Shown here piece after piece: positions 34,765 to 44,003 of a stretch of 64,000 bases of DNA. A model generated the notes under the pieces. The model searched no databases, had not been told where the DNA came from, and was given only the letters and a program-made list of their open reading frames with translations. The stretch spans positions 3,387,501-3,451,500 of the forward strand of contig CP081161.1 of NCBI GenBank assembly GCA_025141675.1, given 5' to 3'. The translations under genes were made by a program, and so were the position numbers. Within the stretch, counting starts at the first letter, position 1. Every line of letters begins with the position of its first letter. The DNA comes from Rhodobacteraceae bacterium S2214 (GTDB lineage: Bacteria > Pseudomonadota > Alphaproteobacteria > Rhodobacterales > Rhodobacteraceae).

Positions 34765-35972
34765 CAAATCACTGCCTTTTCAACAAATTTACGGCCTTCA
34801 AGTACCCGTTCAAACCCAAACGGTGCCATATCGAGGCTACGGTATTCCCCGTAAGCGAGCCATTCAGCGATGGCACGTCCCATCGCAGGGGATTGCTGCA
34901 AACCGTGCCCCGAAAATCCGTTCAAGAACACAAAATTCGTAATCTCTGGATGCGGACCAAGGACGGCATTCTGGTCGAGGGTGTTATAGGCATAGTGGCC
35001 TGCCCATTCTGTCACGACTTTGATCGCTTCAAATTGCGGTATCCGTGTCGCAATAATCGGCCACACGTGGTTTTCCCAACGCCCGTGATCCATTGTGAAA
35101 TCATCCGGATCAACAGCGATGTCGTCTTCATCGTCGGGCGGCCCACCGGCCAAGTAGGTTGTCGGTCCGTCCTGTCGCATGTGCACGCCGGACGGATCAA
35201 TCGTCAAAGGAAGATCACGATCCAATGGCTTTTCAGCGCTAAATATCCATGTGAAACGCTTGCGAGGCTCTACAGGAAGTGAAATTCCCGCCATTTTCGC
35301 CGTCAATGCAGCGCGTGGTCCAGAGGTGTTTAGCACCTGTCCGCAGCCAATCACCTCACCTGTTTCGAGCGTCACGGACTGAACGCGGCCACCAGACACG
35401 TCCATGCCAACGACACGGTTGCTGATGTATTCAACCCCGTTATCGGCTGCACCGCGCCGCCACCAATCAAATACGGAACCACCGTCCCAATACCCTTCGT
35501 CTTTCAGGTTGATAGACCCAAGTTGAATATCGTCCAACTGATAGAAAGGGTACCTCGCCTGAATTTCATCAGTTCCCAGCAGTTCAGTCTCGGCACCTGC
35601 GGCGATCTGGACTTTTTGGTTCTCGCGTAAGGTCGCGGTCAATTCATCATTGTCCGACAGATACATGTACCCGTAGTTCTGGATCGTCAGTTCCGGCACA
35701 CGGGGATCATCCCCCATGTAACTGCGCATATTTTTAACAAAATCAGCCGCAAACTGAGATATTTTGACGTTTAATTCATTCGAGAACTGCTGCCGCATGC
35801 AACTGTTCGTATGGGCCGTTGACGAATTTGCATAGGTGCGATCCATCTCGACGACCAAGACTTTGCCTTGAAACCCCGACATATTGCTTAAAAACCACGC
35901 CGTCGATGATCCCATCATAGCGCCGCCAATGATGACAACGTCATAGTTTTTGTGCTGCGGTAGTTGCGCCAT
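34764..35972 (-). CDS. FAD-dependent amine/amino-acid oxidoreductase (DAO family), 402 aa
   Basis: GxGxxG-type dinucleotide fold near the N-terminus (VVIIGGAMMGSSTAWFLS, residues 12 to 29), the DAO-like QVLNTSGPRAALTAKMAG near 215 and a C-terminal FAD/substrate segment NFVFLNGFSGHGLQQSPAMG near 355. It belongs with glycine, sarcosine or D-amino-acid oxidase/dehydrogenases that oxidise secondary or primary amines. The ATG overlaps the hydantoinase B stop by one base. In this operon it may deaminate or demethylate an N-methyl amino acid produced by ring hydrolysis (inference). Confidence 0.83.
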   Translation of the reverse strand: MAQLPQHKNYDVVIIGGAMMGSSTAWFLSNMSGFQGKVLVVEMDRTYANSSTAHTNSCMRQQFSNELNVKISQFAADFVKNMRSYMGDDPRVPELTIQNYGYMYLSDNDELTATLRENQKVQIAAGAETELLGTDEIQARYPFYQLDDIQLGSINLKDEGYWDGGSVFDWWRRGAADNGVEYISNRVVGMDVSGGRVQSVTLETGEVIGCGQVLNTSGPRAALTAKMAGISLPVEPRKRFTWIFSAEKPLDRDLPLTIDPSGVHMRQDGPTTYLAGGPPDDEDDIAVDPDDFTMDHGRWENHVWPIIATRIPQFEAIKVVTEWAGHYAYNTLDQNAVLGPHPEITNFVFLNGFSGHGLQQSPAMGRAIAEWLAYGEYRSLDMAPFGFERVLEGRKFVEKAVI

Positions 35973-37678
35973 TACAAGTCCTCTCCTCGTTGGACGGCCG
36001 CCTGAACGGACGCGATATCTGCCGCGCTTAGTCCATAGTCATCTGCCGCCGATGCCGCAGAAATATACCCGCGTGCCAAGTCCTTTTTGACCGCATCAAC
36101 GGATCGGTCCTTGGCTTGACCGTAGCCAGCACCACCCGGAAACGCCATCATCACTTTACGCCCGTGTGGGACGAATTGTTTCCCCTTCCCGCGCATCGGC
36201 GTGCCGTCATCCTGCGCGATCGTGGTCGGCCCACCTGATGCGCCACCTCTGCGTCCACGCGCGGGATGATCGACACGATCAAACATAGCTTGGATGTCAA
36301 ATTCGTGTCCCTCGCGGGCTCCAACTTCCATCATCTGCCCAAGACCACCACGTTGCTGTCCGGCACCACCGGAATCAGGCCGCAATTCTTTGCGCCAAAT
36401 GATCACCGGTCCCGCATGTTCAGTCGCCTCAATTGGCATGGTCATCACACCAGATGGAAAGGCCGTCGCGTTAAGCCCGTCAAAGGCAGGACGCGCACCA
36501 GAACCACCTGAATTGAATGTCAAAACTTCACGCCGCACAGCATCATTCGGCGCAGGCGCGTCCGTACGCGGTCGCAAAGAGACCTGGAAATTGCACAAGC
36601 ATCCAGCCCCTTCAGCTGGCACCACACCCGGCAGAATTTTATCGAGCGCGTCGTAAACCGTATCAGGCACAAAGTGACCGACGATATGGCGCAAGGCGAC
36701 CGGCGCGGGATGCACTGCATTCACGATAGAATTGACCGGTGCGGCAATTTCAAACGGGGCTAAGGACGCAGCATTGTTGGGTATTTCCGGCGCGATGGCA
36801 CATTTCAGCGCGTAACAGGCATAGGCCTTAGCGTAGACAAGCGGACAATTGATGCCCTTTTTATCAAGTCCCGACGTCCCTTCGAAATCCGACAAAATAC
36901 GATCTTTCGAAATCGTCAGTTTTACCTTCAACGTGATGGGTGCGGCAAAGCCGTCCACGGTCAATTCGCCTGTTGCCGACGTCTGGGGCAATGCGGCGAT
37001 CCGCTCAATTGTTGCACGGCGCGAATTGTCCAGAATGAAGGTTGCGATCCCTGTCAGATCGGCAAGGTCAAATTCATCCATCATGTCGATCAATCGGCGA
37101 TGCCCAATTTCGTTGCACGTGGCCAGCGCATACATGTCTCCGATCAGCTGGTCCGGCTCGCGGACGTTCCCGCGCACGATGCGAACAAGCGTTTCATCCA
37201 CCACACCGCGATCAGCAAACTTCATGATCGGGATATACAAACCTTCTTCGTAGACGCTGGCGGCATCGGCCCCAAAACCACGCCCGCCGATGTCAACGAT
37301 ATGTGCGGTACACGCGAAAAAGCCGACCAAATCGCCACGATGAAAGGACGGCGTCACCATCGTGATGTCGTGCAAGTGGCCAGTGCCTTCCCACGGATCG
37401 TTTGTGATATAGACGTCACCGTCATGAATGTTGTCGCGACCAATCCGGCGGATGAAATGCGCAACGGCATCAGCCATTGCATTCACGTGTCCGGGCGTGC
37501 CCGTCACCGCTTGCGCCAGCATCTGGCCTTGCAGGTCATACACGCCCGCAGACAAATCACCCGCTTCGCGCACGGATGTGGAAAATGCCGTACGGACAAG
37601 TGCTTGTGCCTGTTCTTCCACGACCGAAATTAAACGGTTCCACATGACTTGATAGGCGACGTTGGATGGGGTGCTCAT
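35972..37678 (-). CDS. Hydantoinase B / 5-oxoprolinase-type subunit, 568 aa
   Basis: HyuB-family subunit of an ATP-dependent cyclic-amide hydrolase. Signatures: FSTSVREAGDLSAGVYDLQG near residue 32, GHVNAMADAV, GDVYITNDPWEGTGHLHDIT near 105 and HIVDIGGRGFG near 136. The C-terminal part carries GGLGQMMEVGAREGHEF and GGAGYG. With HyuA it hydrolyses hydantoins, N-methylhydantoin, oxoproline or related rings, or carboxylates ketones in the acetone-carboxylase branch. It lies 3 nt after hyuA; both are full length. Confidence 0.88.
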   Translation of the reverse strand: MSTPSNVAYQVMWNRLISVVEEQAQALVRTAFSTSVREAGDLSAGVYDLQGQMLAQAVTGTPGHVNAMADAVAHFIRRIGRDNIHDGDVYITNDPWEGTGHLHDITMVTPSFHRGDLVGFFACTAHIVDIGGRGFGADAASVYEEGLYIPIMKFADRGVVDETLVRIVRGNVREPDQLIGDMYALATCNEIGHRRLIDMMDEFDLADLTGIATFILDNSRRATIERIAALPQTSATGELTVDGFAAPITLKVKLTISKDRILSDFEGTSGLDKKGINCPLVYAKAYACYALKCAIAPEIPNNAASLAPFEIAAPVNSIVNAVHPAPVALRHIVGHFVPDTVYDALDKILPGVVPAEGAGCLCNFQVSLRPRTDAPAPNDAVRREVLTFNSGGSGARPAFDGLNATAFPSGVMTMPIEATEHAGPVIIWRKELRPDSGGAGQQRGGLGQMMEVGAREGHEFDIQAMFDRVDHPARGRRGGASGGPTTIAQDDGTPMRGKGKQFVPHGRKVMMAFPGGAGYGQAKDRSVDAVKKDLARGYISAASAADDYGLSAADIASVQAAVQRGEDL

Positions 37679-37681
37679 GGT

Positions 37682-39754
37682 CTATCCTTTCACGCGTAGG
37701 TCGATGCAGCCGTCGGGTTGGCGGGTTGCAACACGCGATGACGGCACGATGATCGTGGTTTCGGCTTCGACAACCACGGCAGGGCCTGCGGACTGCTGTC
37801 CTGTCGTCATATCGCCCCGCGAAAACATGTCGGCGACGACGAAGTCGGCGACCGCGGGATCAAACATCTGCCGTTGACCCGCGACCTTTGCGGGTGTCGT
37901 CGCTTTTGCTTCGTCGACACGTCCGACGGGTTCAGGTGGTGTCGTTGCATTCACGGACCAGACCGTGATTTCGATATCCATACCAGCGACGGCCCGTCCG
38001 AATAACTTGGTGTAATCCGCAATAAAGCGCGCCTCGAATGTGGCGACGTCAGGGTTCATCGCCTGATCTTCCGTCAAGCTGATCGGGATTTCCCAACCCT
38101 GGCCGGAATAGCGCATGTAGACTTTGAATTCCGAAATGATCGGGCTTTGCGCATCGCAGTTTCGGACGAAACCTGTGGCTTCGGTTTTCAGATCATTCAG
38201 CAGCGTTGTGATTTTCGCGGGGTCGAAGTCCGTCAACCGCATGTAGACAGACCTGTTCGCCTCGAACGAAAACGGTGCGCGCAGGAACCCGATCGCCGAT
38301 CCCACACCAGCCCCCGGCGGCACCAGCAACCGATCAACGCCAAGCTTTTCGCACAGCCGCCCCGCGTGCAACGGGGCCGCCCCGCCAAAAGCGATCATCG
38401 TGTAGTCTGACAGGTCTTCGCCGTTTTCAACCGCGTGGACCCTTGCCGCGTTTGCCATGTTTTCATCGACGACCTCGGCCACGCCGAAGGCCGCTTGCGC
38501 CGCGTCCATGTCCAACGTTTCGCCAATTTCCGTAACAAGGGCTGCAGCCGACGCATCGCTGTGCAACTGAATAGATCCGCCTGCAAAGTTATCTGGATCC
38601 AGCTTACCCAAGACCAAATCCGCATCTGTCACCGCCGGTCTGGCCCCACCGCGACCATAGCATGCTGGCCCCGGTTCGGATCCTGCGCTTTCTGGGCCGA
38701 CGCGGATCTGCCGCATCGCGTCCACATGCGCGAGCGACCCGCCCCCTGCCCCGATTTCCACCATATCGATCACGGGGATCGAAATCGGCATCCCTGATCC
38801 TTTTTTGAACCGATAGGTCCGTGCGACTTCGAACACGCGGGATGTCTTTGGCGTTTGATTTTTGATCAGGCAAATCTTGGCCGTCGTCCCGCCCATATCG
38901 AAGGATAGCACCTTGTCCAAACCGTATCGCGCCGCGATGTGTGCCGCGAAAACAGCCCCGCCTGCCGGTCCTGATTCAACCAATCGGACAGGAAAATCGG
39001 CAGCGTTTTCTAACGATATGATCCCGCCGCCTGAATGCATCAGGAAGATATTGCAGCCGACACCTTCATCCGCCAAACGCCCTTTCAAACGCCCCAAATA
39101 GGACTTCATCAACGGTTTGATGTAGGCGTTTGCAACAACTGTGTTGAACCGCTCGTATTCGCGCATTTGCGGCGACACCTCGGACGACAGCGATATCATG
39201 ACGTCCGGCAACCGCTCGGCCAGCACGTCGCGCACCAGCTTTTCATGGCTGTCGTTCAGGTAAGAATGGATCAACCCGATGGCGACGCTTTCATACCCCG
39301 CCAGCGCAATCGCATCGACAACGGGTTCGATATCGGCGCGCGTCAACGGCTTTAGCTCGGCCCCTGTTGCATCAATCCGTCCAGGCACCGTGTACCGCAT
39401 CTGACGCGGCAAAAGGGGGTCCGGCAGCACGAGGTTCAAGTCGAATTGTTCAAACCGGCTTTCCGTCCGCATCTCGATCACATCGCGAAAGCCTTCGGTC
39501 GTGATCAGCGCAGTTTTTGCCCCGCGCCGTTCGATCAAAGCATTGGTAGCGAGCGTCGTCCCATGAATGATTTGAGTCACGTCCGCGGGCGTCACGCCCG
39601 CCTTGCTGCAGACCTGATGCATCCCGTCGATAATCGCATTTTCAGGCGCAGCATAGGTCGTCAGAACCTTCGTGGAATAGCTTTCGCCGTTGGCTTCCAG
39701 CACAACATCCGTGAACGTCCCGCCGATATCTACGCCCAATCTGACAGATGACAT
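37682..39754 (-). CDS. Hydantoinase A / 5-oxoprolinase-type ATPase subunit, 690 aa
   Basis: HyuA-family subunit with an ASKHA-type ATPase fold. It opens with RLGVDIGGTFTDVVLEANG, then IIHGTTLATNALIERRGAKT near residue 62, GPAGGAVFAAHIAARYG near 255, LSFDMGGTTAKICLI near 275, and FGGAAPLHAGRLCEKLGVDR near 450. Activates the cyclic amide with ATP for the HyuB subunit. It is the first structural gene after LysR on the same strand, with a 97-bp AT-rich gap as likely promoter. Confidence 0.88.
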   Translation of the reverse strand: MSSVRLGVDIGGTFTDVVLEANGESYSTKVLTTYAAPENAIIDGMHQVCSKAGVTPADVTQIIHGTTLATNALIERRGAKTALITTEGFRDVIEMRTESRFEQFDLNLVLPDPLLPRQMRYTVPGRIDATGAELKPLTRADIEPVVDAIALAGYESVAIGLIHSYLNDSHEKLVRDVLAERLPDVMISLSSEVSPQMREYERFNTVVANAYIKPLMKSYLGRLKGRLADEGVGCNIFLMHSGGGIISLENAADFPVRLVESGPAGGAVFAAHIAARYGLDKVLSFDMGGTTAKICLIKNQTPKTSRVFEVARTYRFKKGSGMPISIPVIDMVEIGAGGGSLAHVDAMRQIRVGPESAGSEPGPACYGRGGARPAVTDADLVLGKLDPDNFAGGSIQLHSDASAAALVTEIGETLDMDAAQAAFGVAEVVDENMANAARVHAVENGEDLSDYTMIAFGGAAPLHAGRLCEKLGVDRLLVPPGAGVGSAIGFLRAPFSFEANRSVYMRLTDFDPAKITTLLNDLKTEATGFVRNCDAQSPIISEFKVYMRYSGQGWEIPISLTEDQAMNPDVATFEARFIADYTKLFGRAVAGMDIEITVWSVNATTPPEPVGRVDEAKATTPAKVAGQRQMFDPAVADFVVADMFSRGDMTTGQQSAGPAVVVEAETTIIVPSSRVATRQPDGCIDLRVKG

Positions 39755-39851
39755 GCTGTTCGCCTTTTTGCTGTGATGTCGTCATCCTAGCGGCGCACGC
39801 AAGATATGTTCCAATTATTTCTATGAATATCTATGATCAAAATTTGTGATC

Positions 39852-40757
39852 TTAGGTGCGATACGTCTCCGCAATCTGCAACGCGATTTGGGCGGCTTGG
39901 GCGACGTAACCTGCGACCTTGTCGGCATGAAACCGTGCTGCGACCTGTAGCGGCTTTGCCATCCAGTCAGCATTGATCACGACCAACCGACCGGCCGCAA
40001 TGTCGCGCTCGGCCATGGCAAGTGGGACAAGTGCGACCCCCATCCCTTCGACCGCCATTTGCAGGCAGGACGACAAACTGCTGGACGGCACAAACCGCGC
40101 CTTCGCGATGCCCGTTGTGTCAGCATGTTCTGTCAGTTCGACAAATGACTGTGTATGCCGCGCGTGGGTCAATACATTGAACGCAGTCAGGTTGGCGACT
40201 GTTACCTTGCCGGGCAATGCGGCGGCAATCGTGGGGTCGGCCACCCAGCCGTAGGGATAATCACCAAGCGCGATGGCGCCAGGCACAGGCGATGCAAACG
40301 GAGCCGTTTGAATAGTTAAATCAAGCGTATGGCTGCTAAGCGCCCGATCCAGATTGCGCGACAAATCAACGGTCAATTCAACCGATATCCCGGGGTATGT
40401 TTCCTTGAGTTTGCGCAGATAGGGATGCAACCACGTCCCTGCAATCAGTTCGGTCACGCCGAGCCTTAGGCGATCTTGCATCAAATCAGGACGTTCGGCG
40501 ATGGTAATCAAATCTTCGGATTGGCGCAGCACGCGGCGGGCGGCTTGCACGATTTCTTCACCTTTTTCGGTCAGCCGCACGGACCCCGCATCCCGCTGCA
40601 TCAAAATCGTACCTAGCGTCGTCTCTAGCCCAGCGATGCGCGCTGAAATGTTCGGCTGGGTCGTATTCAGGTGCGCAGCCGCTTTGCGAAAACTGCCAAG
40701 GTCGGCGACCCAAACGAGCGCTTCAAGCTGCTTCAAAGTAAAGATGTGTCCAATCAT
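39852..40757 (-). CDS. LysR-family transcriptional regulator, 301 aa
   Basis: Winged helix-turn-helix (LKQLEALVWVADLGSFRKAA, TTQPNISARIAGLETTLG, MQRDAGSVRLTEKG) and a normal-length effector domain. I chose the ATG at 40757 (MIGHIFTLKQ), which fits family N-termini; an ATG at 40769 would add four residues. It is transcribed in the same direction as the hydantoinase operon and lies directly upstream of it, unlike the usual divergent arrangement. The 97-bp gap to hyuA contains TGATCAAAATTTGTGATC, a possible binding site. Confidence 0.85.
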   Translation of the reverse strand: MIGHIFTLKQLEALVWVADLGSFRKAAAHLNTTQPNISARIAGLETTLGTILMQRDAGSVRLTEKGEEIVQAARRVLRQSEDLITIAERPDLMQDRLRLGVTELIAGTWLHPYLRKLKETYPGISVELTVDLSRNLDRALSSHTLDLTIQTAPFASPVPGAIALGDYPYGWVADPTIAAALPGKVTVANLTAFNVLTHARHTQSFVELTEHADTTGIAKARFVPSSSLSSCLQMAVEGMGVALVPLAMAERDIAAGRLVVINADWMAKPLQVAARFHADKVAGYVAQAAQIALQIAETYRT

Positions 40758-40769
40758 ACGTCTATGCAT

Positions 40770-41080
40770 TGCCGATCAACGCCCAGTCGTAAAACGAAAA
40801 CAGCGGCGTCACAGAAAAAACATTACCCTATTGTCGACGTTCTCAGCGCGCCAGCACGCAGCATCGCCGTCGGGAATCTTCGATGGATTTTTTGGTTTTA
40901 GGCGCTTAGTACATTTTGGAAAAGTGCGCGCATAACAGCGCAAAATTGGGTTGTCCTTTTGGGCGGTAGATACGCTTAAGTAAAACGGGCCCAAAGCCAT
41001 TGAATCCGTTGCTTTATATTCACCCACCCGTCACCGAAAACTGGAGGCTTATGAAGCAGCGGCTCAGGGATTGAAACGAT
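40770..41080. other. Divergent promoter gap, about 310 nt
   Basis: Separates the LysR/hydantoinase operon from the dehydrogenase/aldolase/dioxygenase operon. There is no plausible gene. The left half is GC-rich and the right half (about 40960 to 41060) AT-richer, ending in an AACTGGAGGC ribosome-binding-type sequence about 30 nt before the next start. No strong palindrome was found by eye. Confidence 0.4.
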
Positions 41081-42049
41081 ATGAGGATGGGATTTGTAGG
41101 GCTTGGGAATGTTGGTAGCAAACTTGCGGGCAGTTTACTGCGCAATGGGTTTGATCTGACGGTTTGTGATCTCAACCCCGAACTGGTGGCCGGATTTGTC
41201 GCCAAAGGCGCAAAAGCGGCAGAAAGCCCCGCAGAGCTGATGCAATCGTGCGATGCTGTCATCACTTGTTTGCCATCCCCACAGGCCTGCGCGGCGGTGG
41301 TCGAAGCGATGTTGCCACATGTTGATGACACAAAAATCTGGATGGAAATGTCCACCACAGAAGTGTCAGAGGTGAAACGCCTTGCCGCGCTGGTGACGGA
41401 GAAAGGCGGCTCTGCCATCGAATGCCCTGTCTCAGGCGGGTGCCATCGCGCTGATACTGGCAATATCTCGATCTTTGCAGGCTGTGATCGCGCGACGTTT
41501 GAGCGGATGTTACCAACGCTGACCACACTGGGGCGCCGTGTGCTGCATACCGGTGAGATCGGGTCGGCATCGACGCTGAAGGTGATGACCAACTACCTTG
41601 CTACCGCAAATTTGCTGACGTGCTGCGAAGCACTTGTGACGATGAAGGCTGCAGGCATCGATATGAACACGACCTATGAGGCGATGAAAATCAGCTCTGG
41701 GACATCCTTTGTGCATGAAACCGAAAGCCAGTTGATCCTGAATGGATCGCGCGACGTGTCCTTTACGATGGACCTTGTGAAAAAGGACATCGGCCTGTTT
41801 CAATCTCTGGCTGAGGCCGCAAATGTGCCGCTGGAAATCAGCCCCCTGTTGGTTGAGATTTTTGATGACGGGATTGCAAAATACGGCGAACGGGAACTGT
41901 CGCCGAATATCATTCGCCGCCTCGAAGATGCCACCGGTCTGAAGATCACAGCACCCGGTTTCCCGACAGAACTGGTCGATGACGAACCCGAGGAGGCCGG
42001 TTACGAGGTCATCCCTACTGGCCTGTCGAAACCTGTGTTGGCGCGCTGA
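41081..42049 (+). CDS. NAD(P)-dependent beta-hydroxyacid dehydrogenase (3-hydroxyisobutyrate dehydrogenase family), 322 aa
   Basis: Rossmann motif GFVGLGNVGSKLAGSLL at residues 4 to 20, the substrate motif ECPVSGGCHRADTGNISIF near 118, and the catalytic-lysine helix STLKVMTNYLATANLL near 170. A C-terminal extension of about 30 residues beyond the usual 295 is present. It heads a three-gene operon with a class II aldolase and a gamma-butyrobetaine-hydroxylase-like dioxygenase. The hydroxy acid it oxidises is not identifiable from sequence. Confidence 0.85.
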   Translation: MRMGFVGLGNVGSKLAGSLLRNGFDLTVCDLNPELVAGFVAKGAKAAESPAELMQSCDAVITCLPSPQACAAVVEAMLPHVDDTKIWMEMSTTEVSEVKRLAALVTEKGGSAIECPVSGGCHRADTGNISIFAGCDRATFERMLPTLTTLGRRVLHTGEIGSASTLKVMTNYLATANLLTCCEALVTMKAAGIDMNTTYEAMKISSGTSFVHETESQLILNGSRDVSFTMDLVKKDIGLFQSLAEAANVPLEISPLLVEIFDDGIAKYGERELSPNIIRRLEDATGLKITAPGFPTELVDDEPEEAGYEVIPTGLSKPVLAR

Positions 42050-42066
42050 CCATGGGGGGCGCAAAC

Positions 42067-42795
42067 ATGGAACACTGGGCCGAACGGACCGACCTTGCAG
42101 CGACCTTTCAATGGGCCGCCCGTCTGGATATGCACGAAGGGGTCGCCAATCATTTCAGTCTCGCGGTGAATGAGGACGGCACGCAGTTCTTGATCAATCC
42201 CAATCAGGTGCATTTCTCGAACATCCGCGCGTCCGACTTGCTGATGCTCGATGCCAATGACCCTGACGTGTTGACGGGCCCCAATGCCCCTGATCCCACG
42301 GCGTGGGGGCTACATGCGTCGATCCACCGACAGTGCCCGCATGCGCGATGTGTCATGCACACGCATTCGATCTGGGCGACTGTTTTGGCCTGTCTGGACG
42401 ACAGCACTCTCCTGCCGATCGATCAAAATACGGCGACCTTCTACAATCGTTATGTTGTCGATGATGCCTTTGGCGGTCTTGCGTTCGAGGACGAAGGCAT
42501 TCGTTGTGCGCAGATGCTATCTGATCCGGCCAAGAAAGTCATGGTGATGGGCAATCATGGTGTTCTCGTGGTTGGGGCGTCGGTCGCAGACACGTTCAAC
42601 CGCCTCTATTATTTCGAACGCGCTGCCGAGACCTTTATTCGTGCACTACAGACAGGCCAAAAACTGCGAGTTCTGTCCGATGAAATTGCGGAGAAAACGG
42701 CCCGTGAACTTGATGATTACCCCGGTCAGGCCGAAGCGCATCTGCGCGAAATCCGACGACGTTTGGATGCAGAAAACAACATCTACGCCAAGTAA
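42067..42795 (+). CDS. Class II aldolase/adducin-domain protein, 242 aa
   Basis: Zinc-dependent aldolase/epimerase fold: ANHFSLAVNEDGTQFLINP near residue 22, metal histidines in CVMHTHSIWATVLAC near 96 and the third His in MVMGNHGVLVVG near 160. ATG 42067 (MEHWAERTDL) has a GGGGGGC sequence 8 nt upstream and is preferred to the ATG at 42052. It is 17 nt after the dehydrogenase gene. The family includes fuculose-phosphate aldolase, decarboxylases and adducin-like proteins; here it probably cleaves or decarboxylates the dehydrogenase product. Confidence 0.83.
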   Translation: MEHWAERTDLAATFQWAARLDMHEGVANHFSLAVNEDGTQFLINPNQVHFSNIRASDLLMLDANDPDVLTGPNAPDPTAWGLHASIHRQCPHARCVMHTHSIWATVLACLDDSTLLPIDQNTATFYNRYVVDDAFGGLAFEDEGIRCAQMLSDPAKKVMVMGNHGVLVVGASVADTFNRLYYFERAAETFIRALQTGQKLRVLSDEIAEKTARELDDYPGQAEAHLREIRRRLDAENNIYAK

Positions 42796-42824
42796 CTAAC
42801 GACCTCAAAAACGAGATAGAGATT

Positions 42825-43934
42825 ATGACTCAGACACAGTTTGATCTTCAAGAAACCGGAGTGGTGATCCCGCTTTCTAACGGTCCCAAATACTTCAATT
42901 ATTACTGGCTGCGCGACGCGAGCACGTCGAGCATTGACCCGCAAACCCGTGAAAGGGTTTTTGATGTGTCGCAGCTCGCAAGTGCGCCAAAGGCAAAAGC
43001 ACTGGCCTTTCGCGAGGACGCATTGGTGATCGATTGGGAAACAGAAGACACCCCAAGCGAAGTGCCCCTGCATCTTTTGGAAGACATTGCCACTACAGGC
43101 CGTCCTTCCGACGTGGCTGCTTTACCGCGACGCGTTTGGTACAATGACCACCTGCCTAAGATCAAACGTGTCGCGCAGGCAGAGGTCATCGGTACTGCGG
43201 CAGGCCGCGTAGCCCTGACGCGTGCTCTTATCGAAGACGGGATCGCCATCGTCACGGACATGGAATCGAGCGAGAAAAGCCTGCCTAATCTGGTCGAGGC
43301 TATCGGCCCTGTGACGCCGTCCGGCGAAGGCTTATTCTTTAACGTGCGCGTTGAAATCAATCCAACCAATCTGGCGTTCACCGCCGGTCCGTTGGAAATG
43401 CACACCGACCTCCCCGGAGAGGAAGCCGCCCCTGGCGTTCAGTTCCTACACTGCATCGAGAATACGGTGGACGGCGGGGCATCCCTTTTCCTTGATGGCA
43501 TCGCCGTTGCGTTGGCCCTGAAAGAAGAAGACCCGGAGGCATATGACCTGCTTGCGACCCACAAAATTCCGTTCTTCTATCGCCATGACAAGATTGATTA
43601 CCAATCCCATCAAAAGGTCATTGAAACGGATCAGAACGGCGACGTGACAGGGGTGACGATTTCCCAGCACTTGCAAGACAACATGGACCTGCCGCAGGAG
43701 CTGTTGGATGTTTACTATCCCGCCTTCATCAAGTTCATCCGCATGATGCAAGACGACCGTTTCGTGATGAAATTCCGGTCCGAGGCGGGCAATTGCATTG
43801 TCTTTGACAATCACCGCATCGTGCATGGCCGCGAAGGCTATGTTGCCGAAAGCGGAAGCCGCCATTTGCGGGGCTGTTATACAGACCGCGCTGCAATGCG
43901 CAGCACCTATCGGATCGCGTCCAAAGCGCTGTAA
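42825..43934 (+). CDS. Gamma-butyrobetaine/trimethyllysine hydroxylase-like Fe(II)/2OG dioxygenase, 369 aa
   Basis: An N-terminal DUF971-like domain (FNYYWLRDASTSSIDPQTRE, then residues to about 95) is joined to a TauD/BBOX-type double-stranded beta-helix. Iron ligands are H193 and D195 (EMHTDLPG) and H334 (DNHRIVHGR); the 2OG-binding arginine is in LRGCYTDRAA. This two-domain layout is that of gamma-butyrobetaine and trimethyllysine hydroxylases, which act on quaternary-ammonium amino acids. Bacterial relatives are broader. The DUF971 zinc cysteines of the eukaryotic form are not present. Followed by a strong terminator. Confidence 0.83.
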   Translation: MTQTQFDLQETGVVIPLSNGPKYFNYYWLRDASTSSIDPQTRERVFDVSQLASAPKAKALAFREDALVIDWETEDTPSEVPLHLLEDIATTGRPSDVAALPRRVWYNDHLPKIKRVAQAEVIGTAAGRVALTRALIEDGIAIVTDMESSEKSLPNLVEAIGPVTPSGEGLFFNVRVEINPTNLAFTAGPLEMHTDLPGEEAAPGVQFLHCIENTVDGGASLFLDGIAVALALKEEDPEAYDLLATHKIPFFYRHDKIDYQSHQKVIETDQNGDVTGVTISQHLQDNMDLPQELLDVYYPAFIKFIRMMQDDRFVMKFRSEAGNCIVFDNHRIVHGREGYVAESGSRHLRGCYTDRAAMRSTYRIASKAL

Positions 43935-43953
43935 GTTCCGTTATCACCAATAG

Positions 43954-43985
43954 AAAACGGCGCGGATATCTCCGCGCCGTTTTTG
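43954..43985. terminator. Strong bidirectional rho-independent terminator
   Basis: A 13-bp perfect stem AAAACGGCGCGGA / TCCGCGCCGTTTT with loop TATC is followed by TG and TTT. It lies 20 nt after the dioxygenase stop and 19 nt after the end of the convergent aldehyde dehydrogenase gene, and serves both. Confidence 0.9.
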
Positions 43986-44003
43986 TTTGTCAGGGGCTTG
44001 GCC

